A stretch of DNA of 41,046 nucleotides from Prevotella sp. (GCA_017389705.1 JAFPEE010000257.1:1-41046), one strand, 5' to 3'. Numbered from the stretch's first letter, positions 16,601-25,403 are shown. Numbers and translations: made by a program. The notes: generated by a model not told the origin, from the sequence alone.

Positions 16601-16848
16601 CCAGCAACTATCTGGTCAATGCCTCTTACTTCGCTATCAAGAACATCACGCTGGGTTACACACTGCCCAAGCGCTTTGCCCGCAAAGCTTATCTTGAGAG
16701 CGTACGTCTCTATGCTTCGTTCGATAACGTTGCTGTATTCAGTCACCTGAAGGGTATGGATCCTCAGTATAACCTGCATGGTGTCGGTACAAACTATTCT
16801 TACGTGGCCAACAAGAACTTTACTATAGGTCTTGACATTAACTTCTAA
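13639..16848 (+). CDS. SusC/RagA-family TonB-linked outer-membrane transporter (operon B)
   Basis: The 1069-residue product has a signal peptide cleaved after AMA (residue 21) and a CarboxypepD_reg-like domain (about 23-95). The plug follows, with DEVIVVAYGT, YVVDGVPYGG and ALYGARAANGVVIITTKKGKEG. The barrel ends in a C-terminal Phe, as usual for outer-membrane barrels. Codon use is strongly biased toward CGT, GGT and AAC, as expected of a highly expressed gene. It pairs with the susD 17 nt downstream. It is related to, but clearly diverged from, the operon A transporter, so a different substrate is likely. In this orientation it has the only visible outward promoter. Confidence 0.95.
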   Translation: MKERLTMLLACLFLMVGMAMAQTKVNGTVTSQEDGQPVIGASVLVVGTSVGTVTDANGHFSLTVPAGKKTLRITYVGMEPIEVSARPNMRIMLTSDQKALDEVIVVAYGTAKKSSFTGSAAAIGGEKITSRPVTNVTKALDGQVTGVMTTSGSGQPGSGSSVVIRGFGSINASNNPLYVVDGVPYGGSISAINPQDIESMTVLKDASASALYGARAANGVVIITTKKGKEGRPQVQFHNTVGWSWRGVDKYETVSQQDFVQLSFESLRNSYQYGSGYSREDATMLAIGDLGTTLGGSSNPEQYNPFKNYTWSTIIDPATGKIRPDAVSAYDDQWYDGIYNKGALRHEHTLSLNGGSDRTNYMLSLGYVDENGILINTGFQRYSARANVDSQVTDWFKTGLNTNLAYTKSTYNQYSDTQTSNPWYTAQFMGPIYPTYLKDAEGKDVLDANGERVYDYGETGRPVANDFNSLGDLSLDKSFSNNDNASARAYMTFGSDKESFGWAQGLKLNFNLGIDYINSSTTETSNKYHGNAKNALGRVYKYGERYQTYTFGQQLTWNRKFGDHTIGALLGHEYYEYKYSYLYAAKANIVDGIDELRPAATLYDADSYSNKHAIESWLGRVQYNYKDKYYFDASLRSDGSSRFHKDNRWGTFWSFGANWRVSAEEFMKDVKWVSNLSLKASYGENGNEALDSYYAWQNLYSLGYPNANRIGGFVSTLENKDISWEKNGMLNIGLEGALFDSRLRFSIEYFSKKTKDMLLNYPMALSTGFTGYDANVGNMRNWGWEFMLSGTVLKTKDIVWNMTWMGTAQKNEVQKLTGETDQIASGNYIIKEGYPLYTFYMPRSAGVDPATGKQLYWAYDDVDNYQLDAEGNPVIGEDGNPIVESTTRNEYITTDYSKASASRYFEGDRIPDLYGSIGTDLKLFDCIDLSILTTYSIGGKILDSRYTASMMNLYYGNTWNSNILRRWQNPGDITDIPRVEVASKEITTSNYLVNASYFAIKNITLGYTLPKRFARKAYLESVRLYASFDNVAVFSHLKGMDPQYNLHGVGTNYSYVANKNFTIGLDINF

Positions 16849-16865
16849 AAGAAAGGATTACTGTG

Positions 16866-18434
16866 ATGAAAAATATATTTAAATATCTCGTTATCGGTGC
16901 AGCTATTACTACGCTGACCACCGCATGCAGCGACCAGCTGGAGACATCGCCTACTACCTCTGTATCAGGTCAGACGATGACAGCAAGCAATGATGCTGCA
17001 ATGATTGCCCTGAACGGTATCTACCGCTCTATGTACACTTCCGGCTGGTCTACGACGGGTAACACCCACCAGTGCTTCGGTATTTCTGCATATAATCTCT
17101 GCGCTGACGTCATGGGTGACGACCATATCATGGCTGCACAGGGTTCTGGTTGGTTCTGGTTCGACGCAGCCTACAATGTGAAGGCCCGTTATACCAGTGG
17201 TGCTTGGCGTTCTTACGACCTGTGGTATGCAGGCTTTACTTGGATTGCCAATGCCAACTACTTGATTGCAATGGATACAGAAGAGGAGATTACAGACGTT
17301 GACCGTCTCTATATCCTCGGACAGGCTTACGGCGTTCGTGCATATAGCTACTGGATGCTGGCGCAGTACTTCGCTCGTACCTATAAGGGACATGAGAGCG
17401 ACCCCTGTGTACCTATCTATAATGAGCCCACAACAGCTTCCACCACAGGTCAGCCCCGTGCTACTAACGAGCAGGTTTACCAGCAGATGAGCGCCGACAT
17501 TGCCAAGGCTGTTGAGTACCTGTCAAAGAGTCTGAATACTACTTTGGAGAAGGATAAGAGCTTTATCACTTATCCTGTGGCTCTGGGTCTGCAGGCTCGT
17601 ATCGCCCTGACCATGGAGAACTGGGACCTGGCTGCTACCGCTGCCGAGGCTGCCATCAACCTGAAGCAGCACAGCATCCAGCCCGTACAGGCTTCTGCTT
17701 TCAAGGCTAATGCCTCTAACTTCATCAACACCTATAGCGCAGGTAACGTGATGTGGGGTGCCAACATTATTGCTGACCAGTCTGGTATCTATGCCTCTCT
17801 GTTTGCTCACATGGACGCAGTGGCTTCTATGTATGCCGGTTACGACCGTGCTCCTAAGAAGATCAACTCTGTTACCTACAGCTTGATGAGCGAGACCGAC
17901 AGCCGCCGTTGCTGGTGGAATCCCGAAGACGAGAATAACCCCTATCAGCAGGAGAAGTTCCACTTCAGCGATATTCAGACCTATCTGGGTGACTACATCT
18001 GGATGCGTATCGAGGAGATGTACCTCATTGCTGCTGAGGCGGAGTGTATGAAGGGCAACGAAGCTGCAGCACAGCAGTATCTGAACACGATGGTTCAGAC
18101 CCGCGACCCGAACTACAACTGCACCAAGACCGGTACTAGTCTTGGTAAGCTGACCAGCGAGCGCACCGGTTCGCTGCGTGAGGCCATCATTGACCAGCGT
18201 CGTATTGAGCTCTGGGGTGAGTACGGACGTCTGTACGATATCCGTCGTCTGCGTCAGGGCTTCAAGCGCACTACAGCTGAGGGCTGGCCCAATGGTTTGC
18301 TGATTCCTAAGATGTCTACTGACGATCCTGAGAGCTATCCTTGGGTGCTGACTATTCCTAAGGCAGAGTTCGACGGTAACAAGAACATGGACGAGTCAAC
18401 TGACCAGAACCCCACTGGCAATTATCCTGATTAA
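16866..18434 (+). CDS. SusD/RagB-family nutrient-binding lipoprotein (operon B)
   Basis: The 522-residue product has a lipoprotein signal with lipobox TTAC (Cys21) and SDQLETSPTTSVSG, the usual SusD start. The helical core is followed by the conserved end with LREAIIDQRRIELWGEYGRLYDIRRLRQG, typical of RagB/SusD. I use the ATG at 16866, because the codon at 16863 is GTG. It should sit on the operon B SusC as a substrate-capturing lid. Codon use matches the highly biased susC upstream. Confidence 0.93.
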   Translation: MKNIFKYLVIGAAITTLTTACSDQLETSPTTSVSGQTMTASNDAAMIALNGIYRSMYTSGWSTTGNTHQCFGISAYNLCADVMGDDHIMAAQGSGWFWFDAAYNVKARYTSGAWRSYDLWYAGFTWIANANYLIAMDTEEEITDVDRLYILGQAYGVRAYSYWMLAQYFARTYKGHESDPCVPIYNEPTTASTTGQPRATNEQVYQQMSADIAKAVEYLSKSLNTTLEKDKSFITYPVALGLQARIALTMENWDLAATAAEAAINLKQHSIQPVQASAFKANASNFINTYSAGNVMWGANIIADQSGIYASLFAHMDAVASMYAGYDRAPKKINSVTYSLMSETDSRRCWWNPEDENNPYQQEKFHFSDIQTYLGDYIWMRIEEMYLIAAEAECMKGNEAAAQQYLNTMVQTRDPNYNCTKTGTSLGKLTSERTGSLREAIIDQRRIELWGEYGRLYDIRRLRQGFKRTTAEGWPNGLLIPKMSTDDPESYPWVLTIPKAEFDGNKNMDESTDQNPTGNYPD

Positions 18435-18473
18435 GTAATAATAAGCAAGATTAAAGATTAAAGTAAAAGAAAT

Positions 18474-20351
18474 ATGAAAATCAATAAATATTTTTTAGGT
18501 CTTGCCGTTGCCATTATGGGAGGTCTTACCTCTTGTAATACTGATGTGGAAGGTGAATACTATCATACCGGTCTGGACAATGTGTCCTTTGATGTCGCTT
18601 CAAAGGCGTTGTCGGTACCTGTTGAGCAGTCTACAGCTACTATTCCCGTCGTGGTGACTCGCGGCAATGTGGCAGCAGCCTATGCTGCCAAGTATGAGGC
18701 TACAGCCAGCGCTGCAGGTATCTTCAGCGACGATGGCAATGGTGTTGTCAACTTCGAGGCCGGCCAGGGTACAGCAACCATCAATGTGAAGGCTGCCAAC
18801 CTGGAGAAAGAGGTTCCCTATACTTATACACTGAAGCTGAGCGAAGCTGACATCGCTACTGCTGATACTATTACCAAGTCTCAGATCTCTACTATCACTA
18901 TCACAGTACAGCGTGAGGGTGACTGGACAGAGTGGAAGAAGTGGAACTCAACAGGTACTGCTGACTACTACTATAGTGGATTTTTCTTCAGCGGTGACGA
19001 TCCCGATCTGCCCTTCCTGTATCGCCAGAGCGTGACTTCTCCGAACAATTACCAGCTGAAGGTTCAGAAATGGGGAAATGGTGTAGAGCTCATCATGAAC
19101 TATGATTCTTCAACAGGTGAAGTATACGTTCCTGAGACCTTTACCGGTTATGTTCACTCAACGTATGGTAATATTTATATTGCTGACTTCACAAATTATA
19201 GTGCTCAGGCACCTAAGGGCTATTTCGACACCCAGAAGGGTATCATCGCATTGTCAGTCTACTACTACGATGCTGAGGGTCCATGGAATGCTGGTTACGA
19301 GTATCTCTATATTGACGGATATGTACGTGCTGACTACACGATTAGCTCTCTCACCTATGCCGGTATTTTCACCGATCCACAGCAGAATGTATTTGCCGTT
19401 GGTGCTTTGGAGCTTGCTGCCGATGCCAAGAATGTGAAGGCTGTAGTTGTCAGCGCCGATGCTGACGCCGAAGCTGTGGCTGACGCTATCGCTGCCGGTG
19501 AGTTGGAGGCTACTGACGTAGAGGCTGGTAACATCTATGTTCCTATTGCTGAGGGTCTGACAGGCAAGCTTCAGATGGTAGTGGTTTCTCTTGACGCAGA
19601 GGGAACTGTCGCTTCTATTGCTTCGGCAGCCTTCGAGTACTACGGTGGTGGTGCTAATCCCTGGAAGTCGTTGGGTATCGGTTACTTTACCGACAACCTG
19701 CTGACAAGTTTCTTCGGACCTGATGAGAACACAGCCTACGATCCACAGACCTATGAAGTTGAGATTCTGGAGAATAGCGACGAGCCTGGTTTGTACCGTC
19801 TGGTCAATGCCTTCCAGGGAGCTGCCGAATACATGGGTTACAGCGCATACTACACACCTACTGATATTGAGGTGAATGCTACTGTTGCTGATGGTGTTTA
19901 CATCGAGGCTCAGCTGACAGGTTTGTCTACTTATGCAACTGGTACCTATGGTGGCTATGCTCTGCAGAGCTACGATTTTGCAACATTATACCAGTATGGT
20001 TACTTCGGATGGTTAGAGGATGGAGTGATGACATTCCCAGTATTCTCGGTAAAAGATAAAGAGACAGGAGAAGTTAAGTATACCTATCAAGGTCTAGTCA
20101 CTACACCAGACGCCAAGAACTATTATTCTGGTATTAATCCGACAGCTGAGACTCAGCTGAAGATTGTGCTGCCCACCGCTGCTGCTAGTGTGAAGGCTGC
20201 TGCCAGAAGAAGTGCTAATGCTACAGCTTTTGCTAACCGTCTGAACAGCTATGCTGTGAAGGGGCATGAGGTTGTTAAGCATGACAAGGCTGAAATGCTG
20301 AAACTTGCTTCGAAGAAGGTTAAGAAGCAGAAATTCCAGAAGGGTTTCTAA
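18474..20351 (+). CDS. large surface lipoprotein of unknown function (operon B)
   Basis: The 625-residue product has a lipoprotein signal with lipobox LTSC (Cys21). Residues of about 30-135 resemble a Calx-beta or similar beta-sandwich (FDVASKALSVPVEQSTATIPVVV, then GTATINVKAANLE). The middle is rich in Tyr, Gly and Asp, like surface substrate-binding proteins of SusE/SusF type. An alanine- and acid-rich stretch lies near residues 310-380. The last 50 residues are unusually basic, with many Lys and Arg. No catalytic motif is visible. It follows susD by 39 nt and a terminator follows it, so it is the third and last gene of operon B. A binding role is inferred from position. Confidence 0.85.
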   Translation: MKINKYFLGLAVAIMGGLTSCNTDVEGEYYHTGLDNVSFDVASKALSVPVEQSTATIPVVVTRGNVAAAYAAKYEATASAAGIFSDDGNGVVNFEAGQGTATINVKAANLEKEVPYTYTLKLSEADIATADTITKSQISTITITVQREGDWTEWKKWNSTGTADYYYSGFFFSGDDPDLPFLYRQSVTSPNNYQLKVQKWGNGVELIMNYDSSTGEVYVPETFTGYVHSTYGNIYIADFTNYSAQAPKGYFDTQKGIIALSVYYYDAEGPWNAGYEYLYIDGYVRADYTISSLTYAGIFTDPQQNVFAVGALELAADAKNVKAVVVSADADAEAVADAIAAGELEATDVEAGNIYVPIAEGLTGKLQMVVVSLDAEGTVASIASAAFEYYGGGANPWKSLGIGYFTDNLLTSFFGPDENTAYDPQTYEVEILENSDEPGLYRLVNAFQGAAEYMGYSAYYTPTDIEVNATVADGVYIEAQLTGLSTYATGTYGGYALQSYDFATLYQYGYFGWLEDGVMTFPVFSVKDKETGEVKYTYQGLVTTPDAKNYYSGINPTAETQLKIVLPTAAASVKAAARRSANATAFANRLNSYAVKGHEVVKHDKAEMLKLASKKVKKQKFQKGF

Positions 20352-20373
20352 TTCTTCTTTTCGAATAACTTTT

Positions 20374-20404
20374 AGGGCAGGAACATAAATTCCTGCCCTT
20401 TTTC
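20374..20404 (+). terminator. intrinsic terminator of operon B
   Basis: AGGGCAGGAA (20374-20383) and TTCCTGCCCT (20390-20399) form a perfect 10-bp stem with a 6-nt loop followed by a T-rich tract. The stem shares the GGGCAGG/CCTGCCC core with the terminator of operon A at 4246-4277. Confidence 0.85.
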
Positions 20405-20435
20405 TTTGCCATTTTGAAATTTCTCTTTACCTTTG
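20405..20435 (+). promoter_or_regulatory. promoter of the first M6 peptidase gene
   Basis: TTTG (20405-20408), a 19-nt spacer and TACCTTTG (20428-20435) match the Bacteroidetes consensus well. The promoter follows the operon B terminator directly, so this gene is transcribed separately from operon B and independently of the switch. Confidence 0.8.
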
Positions 20436-20458
20436 CGCCAAGAAAAGATTTTGGTGAC

Positions 20459-22927
20459 ATGAGAAAGAGACTATTACTTACCGTCAGCGCATTGTTCCTG
20501 ATGGTGGCTACGATGATGGCCGTACCTGCCAAACCTGGTGCCAAGAAGACCGTAACCCTCAGCGACGGCTCTACTGTTGAGCTGACGCTGAAAGGCGACG
20601 AACACTACTCGTACTATATTGATAAGGCTGGTAACCCGTTCCAGCTGGTGAATGACAAGCTGGTGGAGCTGACACGAGAACAGGTCAGCGAGCAATGGAC
20701 AGCTATGAAGCAACAGCGTCTGGCTATGGCACAGACTGCACAGAACAGACGTGCACACCGTATTGGTGACCCATCGACTACCACAGGAAAGCATCGTGGA
20801 CTGGTCATTCTGATGCAGTATCCCGATGTACCGTTTGTTACGGAGAATCCCAAGGAGACCTTTACGGCTTTCTTCAATCAGGAAGGTTACAACCGTGATG
20901 GAATGGCAGGTTCCGTGAAAGACTATTTCAAAGCGCAAAGCTATGGGCAGCTGGAGATAGAGTTTGACGTGGTGGGTCCATACACCACTAAGCGCGAGAT
21001 GGCGTATTACGGAAAGTCTTATACCGATGCCAATGGTAATGTTCACCATGATACGTATCCAGCGACAATGGTGTCAGAGGGAGTTATAGCTGCGTCTGCA
21101 GAGGTTGACTTCCGCAATTACGACTGGGATGGTGACAAGGAAGTAGACCAGGTATTTGTTATCTACGCAGGCTATGCAGAGGCTCAGGGTGCCCAAGAGA
21201 GCACCATCTGGCCGCACGAGTGGTATCTTAGTGGGGAGAGTGTTGCCCAAAAGTATAATGGTGTTATCATCGACAAATATGGCTGTGCCTCAGAATTGGC
21301 TGGCGCTTCTGGAACTACCCTTGACGGTATTGGTACCGCCTGCCATGAGTTCTCACACTGTCTGGGACTGCCCGACATGTATGATACTTCAGCTGAAGGA
21401 AATAACTTTGGTATGGGTCCGTGGGATGTCATGGATTATGGTAGCTATAACGACAACTCACGAACTCCTGCAGGCTATACAGCCTATGAGCGCTGGTTCT
21501 CAGGATGGATGGAACCCACGGAGATCAACACTATGACCCGCATCAACGATATGAAGCCGCTGGCTACGAATAAAGAGGCATACGTGCTCTATAACGATAA
21601 GAATAAGAACGAGTATTATCTATTGGAGAACCGTCAACCTGTGGGCTTTGACAAGGGACTCTACGGACATGGTCTGTTTGTAGTGCATGTTGACTACGAC
21701 CAGTCTGCATGGCAGTCCAATGATGTGAATGCTGCACCTGGTCATGAGCGTATGACCATCATTCCCGCTGACGGACAAAAAGTATATAATGCGAAGAGTC
21801 TGGCGGGTGATCCCTATCCTGGTGTCACAGGCAACACTTCGCTTACCAATATTACTGATCCTGCCGCCACCTTATTTAATAATAACGTAGACGGCACGAA
21901 GTTCATGAGCAAGGCCATCGACAATATCAAGGAGGATGTCAATGCTATGACTGTTTCCTTTGTGGCTTGTCGGCCCGAGTTGGCAGCACCTTCGCCAGGT
22001 GAGGCAACTGAACAGGCTGCGGAGAATGGTTTTACCATTTCATGGCCTGCTGTCACCGGGGCTGTGGGCTATGAGATAGAGCTGACCACCATCGACAAGG
22101 CAGCTACCACACCAGAGGAAGCATTGGTGCGTGAGTTCGACTTTGCAAAGTTTGAGAGCAAAACGGCAGGTTTTACCGATATCAGCAGCAAACTGGGCGA
22201 TTACGGGTTGAACAATTGGACAGGCAGCAAACTATATACCACTCCCAACAAGTTGCGTTTCGGAACATCAACTACTACAGGAACATTGCAAACTCCTTGG
22301 TGGTATACACCTTCGTCAACGAATGCAACCTTGGTGATGGGGGTTGATGTTGTTAAAAGCGGAACGTCGGTTAATGGTTCTATCAGCGTCTCCAACGCCG
22401 ATGTTGACGAGGGAGGATATATCAGGGATGCTATAAATATGGATCCTGTTAACTTCGTGGTCACAGGAAACCAGAAATTAGTTCTCCATCTCAAGGATAT
22501 GCGTAAGGTAGCCTTCCAGTTCCAGATAGCTCCTAGTTCTCAGATGTACTTGAACTATTTGGGCATTTATGACGGCATTTGGACGGCAGAGCAGTTGGGC
22601 ATTAATAATGCGGCTGCAAGTCCAAGGCGTGCCTCGGTGGTTACCACCTACACGACGGAAACCAACAGCTATTCCTTCAAGGATATGGCCATTAACAAGC
22701 GCTACGTATATCGCGTCCGTACTTTGGGCGAGGAGGCTACCTACTCTAAATGGAGTGAGGAAAAGACGTTTGAGTTCAGCACTACTGGTATTCAGGCCAT
22801 TGGCATACAGGCTGACGCCGACGCTCCGGTACGCTACTACGACCTGCAGGGACGTGAGGTCACGGCTGACCACCACGGACTGGTTATCATGAAGCAGGGC
22901 AATGTAGTGAAGAAAGTAGTGCGATAA
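20459..22927 (+). CDS. secreted M6-family metalloprotease with C-terminal sorting-like tail
   Basis: The product is 822 residues from the ATG at 20459. The longer frame starts upstream of the promoter -7 box and is rejected. A signal peptide (about 1-25) is followed by a propeptide and an M6 (immune inhibitor A-like) domain with HEFSHCLGLPDMYD, zinc ligands at 296-300. A fibronectin-III-like domain begins near residue 510 (TISWPAVTGAVGYEIELT). The last 35 residues (YYDLQGREV, then GLVIMKQGNVVKKVV) resemble the short Prevotella version of type IX sorting tails. It probably degrades extracellular protein. A strong terminator follows. Confidence 0.9.
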   Translation: MRKRLLLTVSALFLMVATMMAVPAKPGAKKTVTLSDGSTVELTLKGDEHYSYYIDKAGNPFQLVNDKLVELTREQVSEQWTAMKQQRLAMAQTAQNRRAHRIGDPSTTTGKHRGLVILMQYPDVPFVTENPKETFTAFFNQEGYNRDGMAGSVKDYFKAQSYGQLEIEFDVVGPYTTKREMAYYGKSYTDANGNVHHDTYPATMVSEGVIAASAEVDFRNYDWDGDKEVDQVFVIYAGYAEAQGAQESTIWPHEWYLSGESVAQKYNGVIIDKYGCASELAGASGTTLDGIGTACHEFSHCLGLPDMYDTSAEGNNFGMGPWDVMDYGSYNDNSRTPAGYTAYERWFSGWMEPTEINTMTRINDMKPLATNKEAYVLYNDKNKNEYYLLENRQPVGFDKGLYGHGLFVVHVDYDQSAWQSNDVNAAPGHERMTIIPADGQKVYNAKSLAGDPYPGVTGNTSLTNITDPAATLFNNNVDGTKFMSKAIDNIKEDVNAMTVSFVACRPELAAPSPGEATEQAAENGFTISWPAVTGAVGYEIELTTIDKAATTPEEALVREFDFAKFESKTAGFTDISSKLGDYGLNNWTGSKLYTTPNKLRFGTSTTTGTLQTPWWYTPSSTNATLVMGVDVVKSGTSVNGSISVSNADVDEGGYIRDAINMDPVNFVVTGNQKLVLHLKDMRKVAFQFQIAPSSQMYLNYLGIYDGIWTAEQLGINNAAASPRRASVVTTYTTETNSYSFKDMAINKRYVYRVRTLGEEATYSKWSEEKTFEFSTTGIQAIGIQADADAPVRYYDLQGREVTADHHGLVIMKQGNVVKKVVR

Positions 22928-22937
22928 TCTTCGAAAA

Positions 22938-22978
22938 GGTTACATGGTTACAGTTGTAACCATGTAACCTTTTTTTTT
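22938..22978 (+). terminator. strong intrinsic terminator
   Basis: A perfect 14-bp stem (22938-22951 with 22956-22969), a 4-nt loop and nine T residues (22970-22978) follow the M6 gene. The stem spells GGTTACATGGTTAC and its complement. Confidence 0.95.
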
Positions 22979-23003
22979 GCTGTCTGTTGTACTTCCCACA
23001 AAC

Positions 23004-23179
23004 CTACCGAGAAACGATGGGTTTGTCGGCATGAAACCTTGGTTTACATTACGACAAAGGACGCTTCGTATTACGAGTGAGCAGCCTTCAGTCGTAATTG
23101 GCCGGCTCAAAGATTGGCTTTGGCCGGCTCAAAGATTGGCTTTGGCCGGCTCAAAGTATGGCAGAGGCCGGCTCAAAAA
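23004..23179 (+). repeat. array of eight 22-nt-phased degenerate repeats
   Basis: The convergent gap between the two M6 genes holds units starting at 23004, 23026, 23048, 23070, 23092, 23114, 23136 and 23158. The last four share GGCCGGCTCAAA at 23100, 23122, 23144 and 23166, exactly 22 nt apart. Units three and four share ATTACGA. The first has TACCGAGAAAC as in the switch array at 13057-13122. There are no long spacers, so it is not a CRISPR. Confidence 0.85.
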
Positions 23180-23198
23180 CCCCTTCAGGACAGCAATT

Positions 23199-24953
23199 TT
23201 ACCGTGTGTTGAGCACTTTGCGACCTTGCTGGATGAGGATTCCTTTGTGCTGTGGAGTGACGCGCTGACCTTGGAGGTTGTAGAGGGGCGTGTCTGACGT
23301 AGTGTCAGGGGTGCGCAATTCGATGATGCCCTGCACCTGGCTGGCGCTTTCTACATCGAAAGTGATCAGTCCGTCGGTTGTCTGCTGGATGTTCTTCAGC
23401 ACCCAAGGGGTCTCAAGCCCTGCGTGTGACAGCAGGTTGGAGGTGGGGGTGGTGTTGGTGAGCTCGGTGATGTTGTCGGAGCCGGGGAATACATCGGAGG
23501 CCGTATGCAGGTAGATAATTTCCTTACCGTCTTGCGAAGTCTCACTCTTCTCTCCTCCGGCACGTACTATCTTGTAGTAGTTGTGGGTAGGGTCGGCATT
23601 GACAGAGTTATAGGCGAGACTCCATACCTTGGGATTGGTCTTGTCGACGTGGTGGACCAGCATGCCGCTACCGGGCAGATAGGCATCCCACCGGAAGGCG
23701 CCTTTCTGGCGATTCTCGAAGAGGAAGAACTCGTCGTCGACAGCTGAGTTGATACGATAACCCGTCAGGCTGAGGGGCAGGGGAGCAAGGGTGTAGCTGC
23801 CTGCCTGGCTGATGACTTCGGGCTCGTCGATGAAGCCCACGGAGTAGCGCTCGTAGAGGGAGTAGCCTGCTGGGGTTCGGTCTCTGTTGAGATAGCAGCC
23901 ATGAGACATGACAGACCAGCGGCTAGGGTGGTTGCTCTCCCCTCCACTCTTCTCGTAGTCGGTGTCGTAGAAGTCGGGCAGTCCCAGTACATGGCTGAAC
24001 TCGTGACAAATGGTGCCGATGCCGTCAAGTCTGGGTGGGTCAAAGGCACCTTCAATGCCATAGAGCTCGGTGGCGCATACGAAGTCGCGAAGCTGAATGC
24101 CGTCCTTGGTGCCGGAGGTGATGGAGCGGTGTGGCCAGAGCAGGCGCTGGTCGTTCTTGACGTAGTTGGCGCTGTGGCCAGCAAAGAGGAGGAAGACAAG
24201 GTCTACCTTTCCGTTGTCGTCGCCGTCGTACAGGCTGTAGTCCACGTCGGCATCAGCAGCCTCAATGGCAGCCCGGATGAGAGGCCCGGCATTCTTGTAT
24301 CCGTTGGGGTCATACTGGCTGTAGTTGATGGTGTAGGGCCCTGCCACGTCGAACTGGGGCTTGAACTTGCCCCCGGAGTTGTCGTAGAAGTAGTCGTAGA
24401 CGCTGCCCGTATAGACCTCGTTGTCGTAGCCGGTATAACCCTCCTTGTTTACCATGTCGCTGATGATGGTCTTGTAATCTTCGCGAGAGAACTTCCGATC
24501 ATTGTACTCCACCAGAATAATGAGCCCCTTGAACTTGCTGTAGTCGTAGGTGCCGGCGCGTCGGTGTGCCAGGGTTTGCTGCTGTTGCTGTGCTAACTGC
24601 TGTCGCAACTGTAGCACGTCGTCGGGGATGGGGGCGGCAAGATGCTTCTGTATTCCTGCCAGCCAGGCTTGCTCAGCAGCGGTGCGCTGGTCTGCGTCGT
24701 GTGCCACCTGTGTGGTAGGCACCAGTTGGCCGTCTTGTAGGGTGGCATAGACATAGTAGCCCTGCTGGTTCTGCACAACGGTATAGCCGTCAACTGTGGT
24801 GGCGTAGTGCTGCCACTCGTCGCCGCAGAGGCGTAGGGTGATGCTGGTGCCGTCGGGTTGCAGCACCTGTGCGGTGCCAGGATGAGCCGGTATGGCCATC
24901 AGGCTGGCTATATGAAGCCATAGGACTATGATGAATAGATGGAGTCGTTTCAT
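23199..24953 (-). CDS. second secreted M6-family metalloprotease
   Basis: The 584-residue product has a signal peptide ending near ASLMA (about 20), a propeptide-like region with a Q-rich stretch (about 115-128), and an M6 domain with HEFSHVLGLPDFYD at 317 onward. Asp/Gly-rich YDGDDNGKVD may bind calcium. The tail YNLQGQRVTPQHKGILIQQGRKV is the short sorting-like C-terminus seen in the other M6 protein. It lacks the fibronectin-like part and is shorter. It begins 6 nt after the stop of tadA, so the two probably form a transcript. The two M6 genes face each other across the 22-nt array. Similar layout suggests paralogy, but sequence has diverged widely. Confidence 0.9.
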   Translation of the reverse strand: MKRLHLFIIVLWLHIASLMAIPAHPGTAQVLQPDGTSITLRLCGDEWQHYATTVDGYTVVQNQQGYYVYATLQDGQLVPTTQVAHDADQRTAAEQAWLAGIQKHLAAPIPDDVLQLRQQLAQQQQQTLAHRRAGTYDYSKFKGLIILVEYNDRKFSREDYKTIISDMVNKEGYTGYDNEVYTGSVYDYFYDNSGGKFKPQFDVAGPYTINYSQYDPNGYKNAGPLIRAAIEAADADVDYSLYDGDDNGKVDLVFLLFAGHSANYVKNDQRLLWPHRSITSGTKDGIQLRDFVCATELYGIEGAFDPPRLDGIGTICHEFSHVLGLPDFYDTDYEKSGGESNHPSRWSVMSHGCYLNRDRTPAGYSLYERYSVGFIDEPEVISQAGSYTLAPLPLSLTGYRINSAVDDEFFLFENRQKGAFRWDAYLPGSGMLVHHVDKTNPKVWSLAYNSVNADPTHNYYKIVRAGGEKSETSQDGKEIIYLHTASDVFPGSDNITELTNTTPTSNLLSHAGLETPWVLKNIQQTTDGLITFDVESASQVQGIIELRTPDTTSDTPLYNLQGQRVTPQHKGILIQQGRKVLNTR

Positions 24954-24959
24954 TGCGGT

Positions 24960-25400
24960 TTATCGTTTTTGCTTGAAGAAGTCTTGCATGAGCTGGCGGC
25001 ATTCCTCCTCGAGGATGCCGCCGGTAACGCTGCATCGGGGGTGCAGGGCGCGGGGCGCGTAGTCGGAATAACCCCGTTTCTCGTCACGGCAACCATAGAC
25101 TATACGAGGTATCTGGCTCCAGCCAAGGGCACCGGCACACATGGTGCAGGGCTCTACGGTGACGTATAGCGTGCAGTCGGTCAGGTATTTGCCTCCCAGC
25201 TCGTTGGCAGCAGCGGTAATAGCCTGCATCTCAGCATGGGCTGTCACGTCGTGCAGGGTCTCTGTCAGGTTGTGGGCACGGGCTATAATGTGGTCCTGAC
25301 AGACCACTACAGCACCGATAGGTATCTCGCCCTCTTCAAAGGCCTGCTGTGCCTCAGCCAAGGCTTTGCGCATGTACAGCTCGTCTTTTTTTTGCTCCAT
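24960..25400 (-). CDS. tadA: tRNA-specific adenosine deaminase
   Basis: TadA deaminates A34 to inosine in the anticodon of tRNA-Arg. The 146-residue product has the cytidine-deaminase zinc site: HAE (residues 55-57) and PCTMC (84-88), with Glu57 as proton shuttle. I chose the ATG at 25398-25400. The longer frame runs through the divergent promoter and has no family similarity. The -7 box ends 5 nt before this ATG, so the mRNA may be leaderless. An M6 peptidase gene follows 6 nt downstream, an unusual partner. Confidence 0.93.
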   Translation of the reverse strand: MEQKKDELYMRKALAEAQQAFEEGEIPIGAVVVCQDHIIARAHNLTETLHDVTAHAEMQAITAAANELGGKYLTDCTLYVTVEPCTMCAGALGWSQIPRIVYGCRDEKRGYSDYAPRALHPRCSVTGGILEEECRQLMQDFFKQKR

Positions 25401-25403
25401 GTT

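Noticed and set aside
23100-23190. Possible small CRISPR array
   Set aside because: The period is 22 nt with a 12-nt shared core and no spacers of about 30 nt, and no cas genes are in the window.
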